A DNA stretch of 64,000 nt from Duganella sp. BJB476 (GCF_003416895.1 NZ_QVIO01000004.1:62001-126000); one strand, 5' to 3'. Positions 18,168-26,960 are shown, counted from the stretch's first letter. The notes: generated by a model not told the origin, from the letters alone. Numbers and translations: made by a program.

Positions 18168-18929
18168 ATGGGCAACAGGTACGGATTGCGCGCGGTGATC
18201 GTGATGGCGTTGCTGGCGCTGGGCTGCAGGGTGGGGCTGGCGCAGATCGGGCCGCGTTATGTGATCGAGCTGGAAAGTGCTGCTGCGCCGTTGCCGCCCA
18301 CTGCGGCGGGCAGGGTGCAGCTGGCCGGCAAGGGGCTGGCGCTGATCCATTTCCAGGGGCTGAGCATATTGACGGCGGGCGCCGATGCGGATGCCTACAG
18401 CGCGGAAGCGGTGCGGCAGTGGCCGGCGGCCGACCTGCTGCTGGTCACTCCCGCCGGCAGCGGCCGCTATGGCGGGGTGGCGCCGTTGGCGACGCTGGGC
18501 AAGTTGCCGGTGATCGTGGCGGCGCCGGAGTCCGCCGCGCCGGTGTCCGCATCGACGCAGTTGCCGGCCGACGCACCGCAGTTTTATCCGATGCAGACCT
18601 GGGATACGCTGCATCTGCGCAAGGGCAAGACACGGCTGCGGGTCACGGCGCTGCCCGGCCAGCCCGGCACGGCGAACGTGGCGGGATTCATGCTGGAGGT
18701 GGGTAATAGCTGGGTCTCTTACCGGCTGTATGTCAGTTGCGAACACCTGGCGGAGGACGAGGCTGGCGCGCTGGCGCAACGCCTGCCGGGCGCCGACCTG
18801 GCGCTGCTGCCGGACCATCACGCGCCGCTGCTGCTGGCGCTGCAACGCGCGGCGCGGCCGACCGCTGTCGCAGCCAAGCCGGCCGTGCTAACCGAGGCCG
18901 GCCACGCCTTCAAGGCGCTTAAACGCTGA
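18168..18929 (+). CDS. Exported protein resembling a degenerate metallo-beta-lactamase fold
   Basis: 253 residues with a Sec signal peptide (basic MGNRYGLR, hydrophobic AVIVMALLALG, probable cleavage near GLAQ). The body, with LALIHFQGLSILTAG followed by DLLLVTPAGSGRYGG, recalls the UlaG-type MBL fold. However, the HxHxDH metal site is replaced by TPAGSGRYGG, so hydrolase activity is unlikely. The ATG at 18168 follows GGGAGAG; the open frame upstream of it lacks signal-peptide logic. Family assignment is tentative; role unknown. Confidence 0.6.
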   Translation: MGNRYGLRAVIVMALLALGCRVGLAQIGPRYVIELESAAAPLPPTAAGRVQLAGKGLALIHFQGLSILTAGADADAYSAEAVRQWPAADLLLVTPAGSGRYGGVAPLATLGKLPVIVAAPESAAPVSASTQLPADAPQFYPMQTWDTLHLRKGKTRLRVTALPGQPGTANVAGFMLEVGNSWVSYRLYVSCEHLAEDEAGALAQRLPGADLALLPDHHAPLLLALQRAARPTAVAAKPAVLTEAGHAFKALKR

Positions 18930-18940
18930 TCACGCGTTGA

Positions 18941-19507
18941 TCACTGCTTGACGTTGGTGTCCACCCAGGCGGCGAAGGTGGTCATGAATTTTTGCAGGAA
19001 TTCCCTGGTGCTGTCGTTGTTCAACTTGCCGTTGTCGTCCAGCAGCTTGGCGGCGCCGCCGATGTAGGCTTCCGGCTGCTGCAACAGCGGCATGTCGAGG
19101 AACACCATCGATTGGCGCAGGTGGTGGTTGGAGCCGAAGCCGCCCGTCGCGCCCGGCGACACGCTGACGATGGCAGCCGGCTTGCCGCTCCAGATGCTGC
19201 TGCCGTAAGGGCGCGAGCCGACGTCGATGGCGTTCTTCAGCGGCGCCGGCACCGAGCGGTTGTATTCCGGCGTGACGAACAGCACGGCTTGCGCCGCCTG
19301 CATGCGCTGGCGGAACTGGGTCCAGGCTTGCGGCGCGGTGGCACCGTTTTCCTCCAGGTCCTGGTTGTACAGCGGCAGTTCGCCGATCTCGACGATCTCC
19401 AGTTGCAACGACTGCGGCGCCAGCGCGATCAGCTCGTGGGCGAACTTGCGGTTGAGCGAATCCTTGCGCAGACTGCCGATCACTACGGCGACTTTTTTCG
19501 CGGCCAT
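18941..19507 (-). CDS. NAD(P)H-dependent FMN reductase (ChrR/YieF-like)
   Basis: 188-aa flavodoxin-like reductase. The phosphate-binding loop GSLRKDSLNRK near the N-terminus and the signature PEYNRSVPAPLKNAIDVGSRP identify the NADPH-dependent FMN reductase family, which includes the chromate and quinone reductases ChrR/YieF. It binds FMN and reduces quinones, nitro- or azo-compounds or metals; physiological substrate unknown. AGGAG precedes the ATG. It ends eleven bases from the convergent MBL-like gene. Confidence 0.92.
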   Translation of the reverse strand: MAAKKVAVVIGSLRKDSLNRKFAHELIALAPQSLQLEIVEIGELPLYNQDLEENGATAPQAWTQFRQRMQAAQAVLFVTPEYNRSVPAPLKNAIDVGSRPYGSSIWSGKPAAIVSVSPGATGGFGSNHHLRQSMVFLDMPLLQQPEAYIGGAAKLLDDNGKLNNDSTREFLQKFMTTFAAWVDTNVKQ

Positions 19508-19556
19508 GACATCTCCTGAACACGGTTGTGGGAAACCTTAATGTAACCGATCCATG

Positions 19557-19590
19557 AAAAAAACCACGCCGCGTTGCCGGGGCGTGGTTT
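19557..19590 (-). terminator. Intrinsic terminator of the S46 peptidase gene
   Basis: A 10-bp perfect stem (AAACCACGCC / GGCGTGGTTT) just past the S46 peptidase stop. The A-run on the plus strand becomes a seven-base T-run on the minus strand, giving a classical intrinsic terminator for that gene. Confidence 0.92.
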
Positions 19591-19611
19591 CCTTGGTGAA
19601 GCGCGGAAGGC

Positions 19612-21765
19612 TTATTCGGCCTTCATTTCCTTCAGCAGGTTGTCGGCGTGGTCGACGTGTTTCATGTTCCACAGGATGTAGCGCAGGTCGACCTGGATGT
19701 CGCGGGTGTTGGCCTTGTTGAAGTCCCAGTCCGAGATGATGGAGTCGAGCGTGCCGTCGAAGGCCAGGCCGATCCATTCGCCCTTGGCGTTCAGCGCGGC
19801 CGAACCGGAGTTGCCGCCGGTGATGTCCAGCGTGGCCAGGTAGGCGACCGGCACCGATTTCAGTTTCGGATCGAGGTACTTGCCGAAGTCCTTGGCCTTG
19901 ATCGCGGCCAGCTGGGCTTTCGGTGCGTTGAACTCGCCTTCGCCGGTGGCTTTGGCGGCCACGCCTTCGACGGTGGTGAAGGCCTTCCAGGTGGTGCCGT
20001 CGGCGCCGTGGTCGCGGCCGGCGATCTGGCCGAAGGTCACGCGCAGGGTGCTGTTGGCGTCAGGGTAGACCGCCTGGCCTTTGCTGTGCATGAAGGCGAT
20101 CTTGGCCTTCATGTAGTTGGCATAGGCTTGTTGCAGCTTGCCGCCTAGTTCTTCGTCTTGCGCTTCTTCCTTCATGTCCGGCTCGTACATGGCCACGGCT
20201 GCCTTGATGAAGGCGTCGTTGCTGGCCTTGAATTCTTCCGGCGTCTTGCCGATCCAGCTGGTGCGCTCGGCGGCGTCACCCAGCTTGCTGCCGGCGTATA
20301 TCGTGTCCAGCACGGCTTGCAGGTCGGCCTTGCTCATGCCGTCCTTGATGCCAAGCACGGCGTCGAAGTCGGCGTTGCGCTGGGTTGCCGGCTGGGCCGC
20401 GTATTTCGACAGGCTGTTGATCACCAGTGCCTTGTCGACTTTTTCATCGTAGTTGCGCACCAGGGCGGCCACCGACGATTTGATGCGTGGCACGTCGCGC
20501 ACCTGGAAGCCGGACTTGCGCTCGGCGTCAGGCTTGGTGTTTTCGTTGGCCAGGCGGTACAAGGTGCGCGCGGTGTTCAGCAGGCGTGGCTTGGACGAGG
20601 ACAGGAAGTAGTCGCGCTTGGTTTCGGCGTCGCGCTGGGCGATCAGCTTTTCCACCAGTTCGATGTCGCCGGCGTATTCGGCCTTGCGGCTTGGGTTGGC
20701 GTTGATCCAGGTCTTCAGCGCTTCGTGCTCGGCGGTTTTGCGCTGGAGCATGTCGCTGCCGGCGTAGGAGTCCAGCATGCCCTGGCGGTTCTTGTAGTAG
20801 TTGTTGATGCTGGCCACTTGCGATGCATATTTCAGCGCGGTGTCCTTGTTGTCCTTGGTGGTGTCGGCGATGATCGCCAGGTTTTCCGCCGAGGTCTTGA
20901 CGAAGCTTGGGTAGCTCCAGTCGAAGGTGTACGCCACTTCCGACGGCAGGCGGTGGCGGTTGGTGCGGCCCGGGTAGCCCAGAACCATGATGAAGTCGCC
21001 TTCCTTGACGCCTTCCTTGGCCAGCTTCAGGTAGTGCTGCGGAATGTAGGGGACGTTGTCCTTGCTGAAGTCGGCGGCCTTGCCGTCCTTGCTGACGTAG
21101 GCGCGGTAGAAGCCGTAGTCGCCGGTGTGGCGTGGCCACATCCAGTTGTCGGTATCGCCGCCGAACTTGCCGACGCCGGCCGGTGGCGCGTGCACCAGGC
21201 GCACGTCGCGGATTTCCAGTTGCTTGATCAGGTAGTACTCCAGGCCGCCGTAGTAGGACGACACTGTGCAGCGGTGGCCTTCGTCTTTTTCGCACTCGGC
21301 CTGGATGGATTTCTGGTTCTTCTCGATCGCGTCGCTGCGCTTCTTGCCGCTCAGTTTGGCGACGTCGGCAGTGACGACTTGCTTGCTGACGTCGGTGACG
21401 GCCTTGGTCACGAAGATGCGGCTACCTGGGGAGGCTGGCAGTTCTTCGCCGAAGTTATGGGCCAGGAAGCCATTGGCCAGCAGGTCGCGTTCCGGCGTGG
21501 AGTTGTGCGCCACGCTGCCGTAGACGCAGTGGTGGTTGGTGGCGACCAGGCCTTGCGGCGAGACGAACGATGCCGAGCAACCGCCCAGGCTGACGATGGC
21601 GCCCATCGGAAACTCGGTCAGTTTGGTCAGGTTGGCGGGATCCAGTTTCAGGCCAGCGGCTTTCAGTTGCTTGGCTACTTGTGGCAGCTGTTGCGGCATC
21701 CACATGCCTTCATCGGCTTGGGCGGCGGTGCTCAGGATGGCGAGCGCGATCAGAGATTTATGCAT
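19612..21765 (-). CDS. S46-family serine dipeptidyl-peptidase (DPP7-like)
   Basis: 717-aa exported peptidase with a signal peptide (MHKSLIALAILSTAAQA, cleavage near AQA-DEG). Catalytic His lies in TNHHC (78-80) and Ser653 in TGGNSGSAALN, the chymotrypsin-like S46 signature; these enzymes remove dipeptides from oligopeptides in the periplasm. In LAFDG the residue (G671) aligned with the DPP11 specificity arginine is glycine, pointing to DPP7-like preference for hydrophobic P1. The longer open frame to 21840 runs into a palindromic repeat and is rejected. Substrate preference is inference from one motif. Confidence 0.92.
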   Translation of the reverse strand: MHKSLIALAILSTAAQADEGMWMPQQLPQVAKQLKAAGLKLDPANLTKLTEFPMGAIVSLGGCSASFVSPQGLVATNHHCVYGSVAHNSTPERDLLANGFLAHNFGEELPASPGSRIFVTKAVTDVSKQVVTADVAKLSGKKRSDAIEKNQKSIQAECEKDEGHRCTVSSYYGGLEYYLIKQLEIRDVRLVHAPPAGVGKFGGDTDNWMWPRHTGDYGFYRAYVSKDGKAADFSKDNVPYIPQHYLKLAKEGVKEGDFIMVLGYPGRTNRHRLPSEVAYTFDWSYPSFVKTSAENLAIIADTTKDNKDTALKYASQVASINNYYKNRQGMLDSYAGSDMLQRKTAEHEALKTWINANPSRKAEYAGDIELVEKLIAQRDAETKRDYFLSSSKPRLLNTARTLYRLANENTKPDAERKSGFQVRDVPRIKSSVAALVRNYDEKVDKALVINSLSKYAAQPATQRNADFDAVLGIKDGMSKADLQAVLDTIYAGSKLGDAAERTSWIGKTPEEFKASNDAFIKAAVAMYEPDMKEEAQDEELGGKLQQAYANYMKAKIAFMHSKGQAVYPDANSTLRVTFGQIAGRDHGADGTTWKAFTTVEGVAAKATGEGEFNAPKAQLAAIKAKDFGKYLDPKLKSVPVAYLATLDITGGNSGSAALNAKGEWIGLAFDGTLDSIISDWDFNKANTRDIQVDLRYILWNMKHVDHADNLLKEMKAE

Positions 21766-21821
21766 TTTTGTCGTTGTTGAAGTGGTGGTAAAGGGAACAA
21801 CGACGGGAGTATAACGAAAAA

Positions 21822-21909
21822 CCGGGGTCAAGTCTGACATTCGGACACGGGCTCTGCCGTAGCAGCTGCTACAGAAGAGTTCGTGTCCGAATGTCAGACT
21901 TGACCCCGG
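21822..21909. repeat. Large palindromic intergenic repeat of REP/MITE type
   Basis: 88-bp element with perfect 28-bp inverted arms (left 21822-21849, right 21882-21909; outer ends CCGGGGTCAAG / CTTGACCCCGG). The loop itself contains a 14-bp palindrome GTAGCAGCTGCTAC. Motifs beginning GGGGTCA-AGTCTGACA are reminiscent of repetitive extragenic palindromes in related genomes, which RAYT transposases mobilise. It lies between the YceI gene stop and the S46 peptidase start and may also terminate transcription or protect mRNA. Confidence 0.75.
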
Positions 21910-21930
21910 CGTTTATGCAACTTAACTTGT

Positions 21931-22497
21931 TTAGTCGGCTTTGATGGCTTCGATCTGGATCGCCAGTTTGACTTCCGGCGCGAAGGCCGGGGTGCCGTAG
22001 TTCAGGCCGAAATCGGTGCGCTTGAATTCGGCCACGGCGTTGGCGCCGCAGACTTCACGCTTGTAGCGCGGGTGCATGATGCAGTTGAACTTGTCCACCT
22101 TCAGCGCCACCGGCTTGGTCACACCCAGCAGGGTCAGCTCGCCTTCGACGCCGACCAGCTTGTCACCCTCGAACTTGAACGATTTGCTCTTGTAGGTGAT
22201 GGTCGGGAATTTCTCGACGTTGAACATGTCGGCCGTCTTGGCGTGGGTGTTCATCTTGTCCATGCCGAAGTCGATCGAGTCGGCCGCGATGGCGACGTCC
22301 AACGCGCCGGTCTTGGCGGCGCGGTCCAAGGTCACGGTGCCGCTGGTCTTGTCGAACTTGCCGCGCCAGACCGACAGGCCCATGTGGTCGGCCTCGAAGC
22401 TTGGATAGGTGTGCGTCGGGTCGATGTTGTAGGTGGCGGCGATGGCGGACGTGGCCGAGGCGGCCAGCAGGGTGGCGATCAGGATTTGCAATTTCAT
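21931..22497 (-). CDS. YceI-family periplasmic lipid-binding protein
   Basis: 188-aa protein with a clear signal peptide (MKLQILIATLLAASATSAIA) followed by TYNIDPTHTYPSFEADHMGLS, the YceI lipocalin-like start. YceI proteins bind polyisoprenoid or amide lipids in a ten-stranded barrel in the periplasm. Motifs TSGTVTLD, MFNVEKFPTITYKS and KRTDFGLNYG are typical. It is the last gene of a cytochrome b561-YceI-YceI unit. It contains two cysteines in NCIMHPRYKREVCG, a possible disulphide. Confidence 0.93.
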   Translation of the reverse strand: MKLQILIATLLAASATSAIAATYNIDPTHTYPSFEADHMGLSVWRGKFDKTSGTVTLDRAAKTGALDVAIAADSIDFGMDKMNTHAKTADMFNVEKFPTITYKSKSFKFEGDKLVGVEGELTLLGVTKPVALKVDKFNCIMHPRYKREVCGANAVAEFKRTDFGLNYGTPAFAPEVKLAIQIEAIKAD

Positions 22498-22519
22498 CTA
22501 ACGGTCTCCGGGGTGAAAA

Positions 22520-23071
22520 TTATTGGGCGACGACGTGGAACTTGATGGTCACTTCATCGGCGACCATGCCGGTGTCTTTCCACTCGCCTTCGCCGATGTT
22601 GTAGGCCAGGCGTTTGATCGGCAGCGCGCCTTCAAACACTTGCTTGCCGCCGTCGGCCTTGACCGTCAGCGGGAAGGTGATGTCGGCGGTCTTGCCCTTG
22701 ATGGTCAGCTTGCCGGTGACGGTGAGCTTGCCGGCGCCAGCGCTCTTGATCGACGACGATACAAAGGTCGCTTTCGGGAACTGGGCCGAGTTGAACCATT
22801 CCTTCTTCGCCACTTCCTTGTTCATGTCGGCGTCGCCCACGTCCAGGCTGGCGGTTTCCACTTCGACGGTGGCCTTGGAGGCGTCCGGCTTGGCCGCATC
22901 GTAGTCGATGGCGACGGTGTATTTCTTGAACTTGGATTCGACCGGCACGTTCATCTGCTTGAACACGGCGGACACGGTCGACTTGGCGGGATCGGTCTTC
23001 AGGGCGGCGGCGCTGGCGGCCAGGGCAACACCCATCAGCGTAACGAGGGCGAGTTTTTTCATGGTTTTCAT
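22520..23071 (-). CDS. YceI-family periplasmic protein, second copy
   Basis: 183-aa YceI paralogue with signal peptide MKKLALVTLMGVALAASAAA. Recognised from KTDPAKSTVSAVFKQMNVPVES and the conserved WFNSAQFPKATFVS and LTIKGKTADITFP motifs. It diverges clearly from the neighbouring copy, so the two probably bind different lipids or partners. Lies 22 bp from the downstream YceI gene and 26 bp from the cytochrome b561 gene, consistent with one operon. A second ATG (MKKLAL) three codons in is an equally good start. Confidence 0.93.
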   Translation of the reverse strand: MKTMKKLALVTLMGVALAASAAALKTDPAKSTVSAVFKQMNVPVESKFKKYTVAIDYDAAKPDASKATVEVETASLDVGDADMNKEVAKKEWFNSAQFPKATFVSSSIKSAGAGKLTVTGKLTIKGKTADITFPLTVKADGGKQVFEGALPIKRLAYNIGEGEWKDTGMVADEVTIKFHVVAQ

Positions 23072-23097
23072 TGTTTGGCTCCGGTGATGTGAGGGGA

Positions 23098-23622
23098 TTA
23101 CGGCAGCATGCGTTTCAGCGTGGCGTCGCGGTCGACAAAGTGATGCTTGAGTGCGGCGAGGGCGTGGGCCACTACGGCGGCGGCCATCGTCATGGTCAGA
23201 ACATAATGAACGGTTTTTAAGATCGGCTTAAGTTCGGCATTCGGCTCGATGAGGGCCGGCAGCTGGAACAGGCCCAGGTACACCACCGGCACGCCGGCCG
23301 CATACGAATACAGGTAGCCGGAAATCGGCACCGCGAAGATGAAGAAGTACAGCAGGTAGTGCATGCCGTCGGCCACCTTGTGCTGCCAGGCCGGAATGCT
23401 GGCCAGCGGCGGCGGCGGGCGGTTGGCCGAGCGCCACAGCAGGCGGATGGCGGCCACGCCCAGCACCGTCACGCCCAGCCATTTGTGCCAGGAATAGTAT
23501 TTGAGCTTGGTCGGGGTGATGCCGTGGATGTCCACCATGGTCAGGCCGAGGAAGAAGGCGGCGATGATCAGCAGGGCGGTCAGCCAGTGCAGCAGCATTG
23601 CCGTTTTGGTGTAGCGTTGCAT
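23098..23622 (-). CDS. Cytochrome b561 family protein
   Basis: 174-aa four-helix di-haem membrane protein. Start at 23622 (MQRYTKTAMLLHWLTALL) is the family N-terminus with GGAGC upstream; the longer frame is rejected. Haem-ligand histidines are plausible at LLHW, SWHKW, HKVADGMHY and HYVLT/VVAHALAALKHHF. Prokaryotic b561 proteins oxidise ubiquinol or transfer electrons to periplasmic acceptors. They are frequently encoded with YceI proteins, as here. Confidence 0.92.
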   Translation of the reverse strand: MQRYTKTAMLLHWLTALLIIAAFFLGLTMVDIHGITPTKLKYYSWHKWLGVTVLGVAAIRLLWRSANRPPPPLASIPAWQHKVADGMHYLLYFFIFAVPISGYLYSYAAGVPVVYLGLFQLPALIEPNAELKPILKTVHYVLTMTMAAAVVAHALAALKHHFVDRDATLKRMLP

Positions 23623-23694
23623 AAGCGTGAGCTCCAGAAAATAGTACGTGTTAGGACTAATATACCAAAGAAATGCAAGGCTTGCTGGGCAGAC

Positions 23695-23731
23695 GTAAAA
23701 AAGCCCCCGGGACAAAGAGTCGGCGGGGGCT
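23695..23731 (-). terminator. Intrinsic terminator of purB
   Basis: Stem AGCCCCCG / CGGGGGCT with a T6 run on the minus strand, starting 27 bases past the purB stop. It separates purB from the cytochrome b561 operon on the same strand. Confidence 0.9.
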
Positions 23732-23757
23732 AGTGTAAAACAGTTTAGCGGGTTTGC

Positions 23758-25134
23758 TTAGATGGCTTTAGCCAGATCCGTCGCGATACCGATGTAGTTG
23801 GCCGGGGTCATGGCCAGCAGCAGGTCCTTGGCTTCCTGCGGAATCGCCAGGCCGGTGATGAAGTCGCGCAGCGCGTCTTTCGAGATGCCCTTGCCGCGGG
23901 TCAGCTCTTTGAGCTGCTCGTACGGGTTCTCGATGCCGTAGCGGCGCATCACGGTCTGCACCGGCTCGGCCAGCACTTCCCAGTTGGCGTCCAGGTCGGC
24001 CGCCAGGCGGGCGTGGTTCACTTCCAGCTTGTTCAGGCCGCGCAGGCAGCTGTCGTAGGCCAGCAGCGTGTAGCCCAGGCCGACGCCGATGTTGCGCAGC
24101 ACGGTCGAATCGGTCAGGTCGCGCTGCATGCGCGAGACCGGCAGTTTTTCGGACAAGTGCTTGAGCACGGCGTTGGCCAGGCCCAGGTTGCCTTCCGAGT
24201 TCTCGAAGTCGATCGGGTTGACCTTGTGCGGCATGGTCGACGAACCGATTTCACCGGCCTTGGTCTTCTGCTTGAAGTAGCCCAGCGATACGTAGCTCCA
24301 GATGTCGCGGTTCAGGTCCAGCAGGATGGTGTTGACGCGGGCGAAGGCATCGAACAGTTCGGCCATGTAGTCGTGCGGCTCGATCTGGATGGTGTACGGG
24401 TTGAACACCAGGCCCAGGCGCTGCTCGATCACGTCCTTGGAGAAGTTGGCCCAGTCAAACGACGGGTAGGCCGACAGGTGGGCGTTGTAGTTGCCGACCG
24501 CGCCGTTCATCTTGCCGAGGATCTCGACCTGCTCGATGCGCTTGATGGCGCGCTGCAGGCGGGCCACGACGTTGGCCATTTCCTTGCCCAGGGTGGTCGG
24601 GCTGGCGGTCTGGCCGTGGGTGCGCGACAGCATCGGCACGTCGGCGTTGTCGATGGCGATTTCCTTCAGGCGGGCGATGACCTTGGTCAGCGACGGCAGC
24701 ATGACGCTGTCGCGGGCCGCTTTCAGCATCATGCCGTGCGAGGTGTTGTTGATGTCTTCCGAGGTGCAGGCGAAGTGGATGAACTCCGACGCGGCCACCA
24801 GTTCCGGCACATCCTTGACCTGCTCCTTGAGCCAGTACTCCACGGCTTTGACGTCGTGGTTGGTGACGGCTTCGATTTCCTTGATGCGGGCGGCGTCTTT
24901 CTCGCTGAAGTCGCTGGCGATCTTGTCCAGCAGGGCGGTGCCCGCGGCCGAGAACGGCTTGATTTCAGCGAAACCGGCCAGCGACAACGCTTGCAGCCAG
25001 GAGATTTCTACTTTGACGCGGTGGTGCATGAAGCCCGATTCGGACAGGATAGGACGCAGCAGGTCGGTTTTACCGGCGTAGCGGCCGTCCAGCGGCGACA
25101 GCGCCGACAGCGTGGAGTAAGGAGTAGTGGTCAT
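23758..25134 (-). CDS. purB: Adenylosuccinate lyase PurB
   Basis: 458-aa fumarase-superfamily lyase acting twice in purine synthesis: SAICAR to AICAR, and adenylosuccinate to AMP. The signature loop SSTMPHKVNPIDFEN carries the catalytic serine; TSEDINNTSHG and SRTHGQTASPTTLGKE are the other two conserved active-site regions. The start MTTTPYSTLSALSPLDGRYAG is typical of the proteobacterial type. Followed by its own terminator and divergent from a glutathione transferase gene. Confidence 0.97.
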   Translation of the reverse strand: MTTTPYSTLSALSPLDGRYAGKTDLLRPILSESGFMHHRVKVEISWLQALSLAGFAEIKPFSAAGTALLDKIASDFSEKDAARIKEIEAVTNHDVKAVEYWLKEQVKDVPELVAASEFIHFACTSEDINNTSHGMMLKAARDSVMLPSLTKVIARLKEIAIDNADVPMLSRTHGQTASPTTLGKEMANVVARLQRAIKRIEQVEILGKMNGAVGNYNAHLSAYPSFDWANFSKDVIEQRLGLVFNPYTIQIEPHDYMAELFDAFARVNTILLDLNRDIWSYVSLGYFKQKTKAGEIGSSTMPHKVNPIDFENSEGNLGLANAVLKHLSEKLPVSRMQRDLTDSTVLRNIGVGLGYTLLAYDSCLRGLNKLEVNHARLAADLDANWEVLAEPVQTVMRRYGIENPYEQLKELTRGKGISKDALRDFITGLAIPQEAKDLLLAMTPANYIGIATDLAKAI

Positions 25135-25241
25135 GATGGGAAGGAGGCAGGGTTAAAATGGCGCAAAGGTAGATTTTACCATTGGCCGGGCCTGGACCCT
25201 CCGATGTTATACTGGGGCCTGCTCTTTCACTCTAAGCCTCT

Positions 25242-25850
25242 ATGAAACTCATCGGTTCCCTCGCCAGTCCTTATGTACGCAAAGTTCGTGTTGTCCTGGC
25301 GGAAAAGAAGCTTGACTACCAGTTTGAATTGGAAGATGTGTGGGCCGCGGATACCACCATCGACAAGCTGAATCCCCTGGGTAAAGTGCCCAGCTTGGTC
25401 ATGGAAGACGGTGAGGTCATGATTGATTCGCGCGTCATGGTCGAGTACCTCGATACGCTGACGCCGGTGTGCAAGCTGCTGCCGTCCAACGGCCGCGAGC
25501 GCGCCGACATCAAAAGCTGGGAAGCCCTGGCCGATGGCATGCTGGACGCCGCCATCATCGTGCGCCTGGAACGCCTGCAACGACCGCCCGAGCTGCAAAG
25601 CGAGGCATGGATGGCGCGCCAGATGCGCAAGGTTCAGCTGGGCCTGGCGTCGCTGTCGGCAAAGCTTGGCGAGCAGCCTTACTGCGCCGGCAACCACTAC
25701 ACGCTGGCCGACGTGGCCGTCGGCTGCACGCTGGGCTGGCTGTCGTTCCGCTTCCCGGACATCGCCTGGCGCGACGACTACCCCAACCTGGCGCGCCTGT
25801 ACGACAAGCTGTCCGAGCGCCAGTCGTTCAAAGACACCGTGCCGCAGTAA
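25242..25850 (+). CDS. Glutathione S-transferase
   Basis: 202-aa protein with an N-terminal thioredoxin-like domain (MKLIGSLASPYVRKVRVVLAEKK) and a helical C-terminal domain (NHYTLADVAVGCTLGW). The catalytic Ser is likely in SLASPYVRK; the cis-Pro is in GKVPSL and the glutathione-binding DSRVMVEYL motif is present. Predicted cytosolic detoxification or stress enzyme of the bacterial YibF/beta-like group. It ends three bases before the LacI regulator gene, but function does not obviously tie it to the sugar locus. Confidence 0.9.
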   Translation: MKLIGSLASPYVRKVRVVLAEKKLDYQFELEDVWAADTTIDKLNPLGKVPSLVMEDGEVMIDSRVMVEYLDTLTPVCKLLPSNGRERADIKSWEALADGMLDAAIIVRLERLQRPPELQSEAWMARQMRKVQLGLASLSAKLGEQPYCAGNHYTLADVAVGCTLGWLSFRFPDIAWRDDYPNLARLYDKLSERQSFKDTVPQ

Positions 25851-25853
25851 GCC

Positions 25854-26900
25854 ATGCCCAAGACCACGCCGCAAGACGGGGACAGCTCCGCCCAGCAGCG
25901 GCGCCTGCAGATGGCCGACATCGCGCGGCTGGCCGGCGTGTCGACCTCGACGGTGTCGCGCGCGCTGGCCGGCAGCAAACTGGTCAGCGAGGAGACGCGG
26001 GTGCGCATCATGGAGCTGGCCCGCTCGCTCAAGTACACCATCAACATCGGCGCGCAGAATCTGCGCATGAAGCAGAACCGCACCGTTGGCGTGGTGATCC
26101 CCTACGACTCGGCCACGCGCCAGCACCTGTCCGACCCGTTCTTCCTGTCGATGCTGGGCAGCCTGGCCGACGCGCTGACCGAGCTGGGTTTCGACATGCT
26201 GGTCTCGCGGGTGGATGCCGAGGAACTGGACGCGGCCGCCGCGCCGTTCGACACCGGCCGCGTGATCGGCATCATTCTGATCGGCCAGTGGCGCCACCAT
26301 GAACAACTGAACCAGCTGGCCGCGCGCCATGTGCCGATCGTGGTGTGGGGCGCGCAATTGCCGCAGCAGCTGTACTGCACCGTCGGCGGCGACAATGTGA
26401 GCGGCGGCGAGCTGGCCGGCGCGCACCTGATCGCGCAGGGCCGCCGGCACATCGCGTTCTTCGGCGATATCAACCTGCCCGAAGTGGGCCAGCGTTACGA
26501 AGGCATGTGCCGCGCGCTGGAGAAGGCTGGCATGCGGGTCGATCCGGCCTTGCAGGTGTCGGTGTCCTTCCTGCCCGAGGGCGGCAGGGACGCGGTGCGG
26601 GAACTGCTGCGCCGTGGTGTGCCGTTCGACGCCGTGTTCGCCGGCAGCGACCTGATGGCCATGACCTCGATTAACACGCTGCGCCAGCACGGCTACGAGG
26701 TGCCGGCGCAGGTCGCCGTGGTCGGCTACGACGATATCGAGCTGGCCGGCTACTTCCATCCGCCGCTGACCACCGTGCAGCAACCTATCCGCGAGGCCGG
26801 CCGGGCGTTGGTGTCTCAGCTGCTGGAGCTGGTCGACGGCCGCCCGGCGCTTTCGCTGCAAATTCCTACCCAATTGATCGTTCGCAACAGCTCTGTCTGA
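25854..26900 (+). CDS. LacI-family transcriptional repressor of the sucrose-type locus
   Basis: 348-aa regulator. The helix-turn-helix is at about residues 19-43 (MADIARLAGVSTSTVSRAL) with the hinge helix near AQNLRMKQN; a periplasmic-binding-protein-like sugar-sensing domain follows, with VVGYDDIELAGYF near the end. It is the first gene of a TonB-receptor/GH13/fructokinase/MFS cluster, in the position of SuxR in Xanthomonas. Two palindromes with CG at the centre lie just downstream, in front of the receptor gene, and are its probable operators. Effector probably sucrose or a derivative (inference). Confidence 0.92.
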   Translation: MPKTTPQDGDSSAQQRRLQMADIARLAGVSTSTVSRALAGSKLVSEETRVRIMELARSLKYTINIGAQNLRMKQNRTVGVVIPYDSATRQHLSDPFFLSMLGSLADALTELGFDMLVSRVDAEELDAAAAPFDTGRVIGIILIGQWRHHEQLNQLAARHVPIVVWGAQLPQQLYCTVGGDNVSGGELAGAHLIAQGRRHIAFFGDINLPEVGQRYEGMCRALEKAGMRVDPALQVSVSFLPEGGRDAVRELLRRGVPFDAVFAGSDLMAMTSINTLRQHGYEVPAQVAVVGYDDIELAGYFHPPLTTVQQPIREAGRALVSQLLELVDGRPALSLQIPTQLIVRNSSV

Positions 26901-26903
26901 TTT

Positions 26904-26919
26904 ATGCAACCGTTTGCAT
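26904..26919. promoter_or_regulatory. LacI-type operator O1
   Basis: ATGCAA-CCGT-TTGCAT, a near-perfect palindrome with the central CG typical of LacI-family operators. It starts three bases after the regulator's stop codon and upstream of the receptor promoter region. Its half-sites are identical to those of the second site at 26961. Confidence 0.8.
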
Positions 26920-26960
26920 AAGCTTCATAGTAAGGCAGGTAAATATATTTTTGCAGCGTT

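Noticed and set aside
21766..21840. N-terminal extension of the S46 peptidase frame
   Set aside because: It begins in the palindromic repeat and would bury the signal peptide that starts at 21765.
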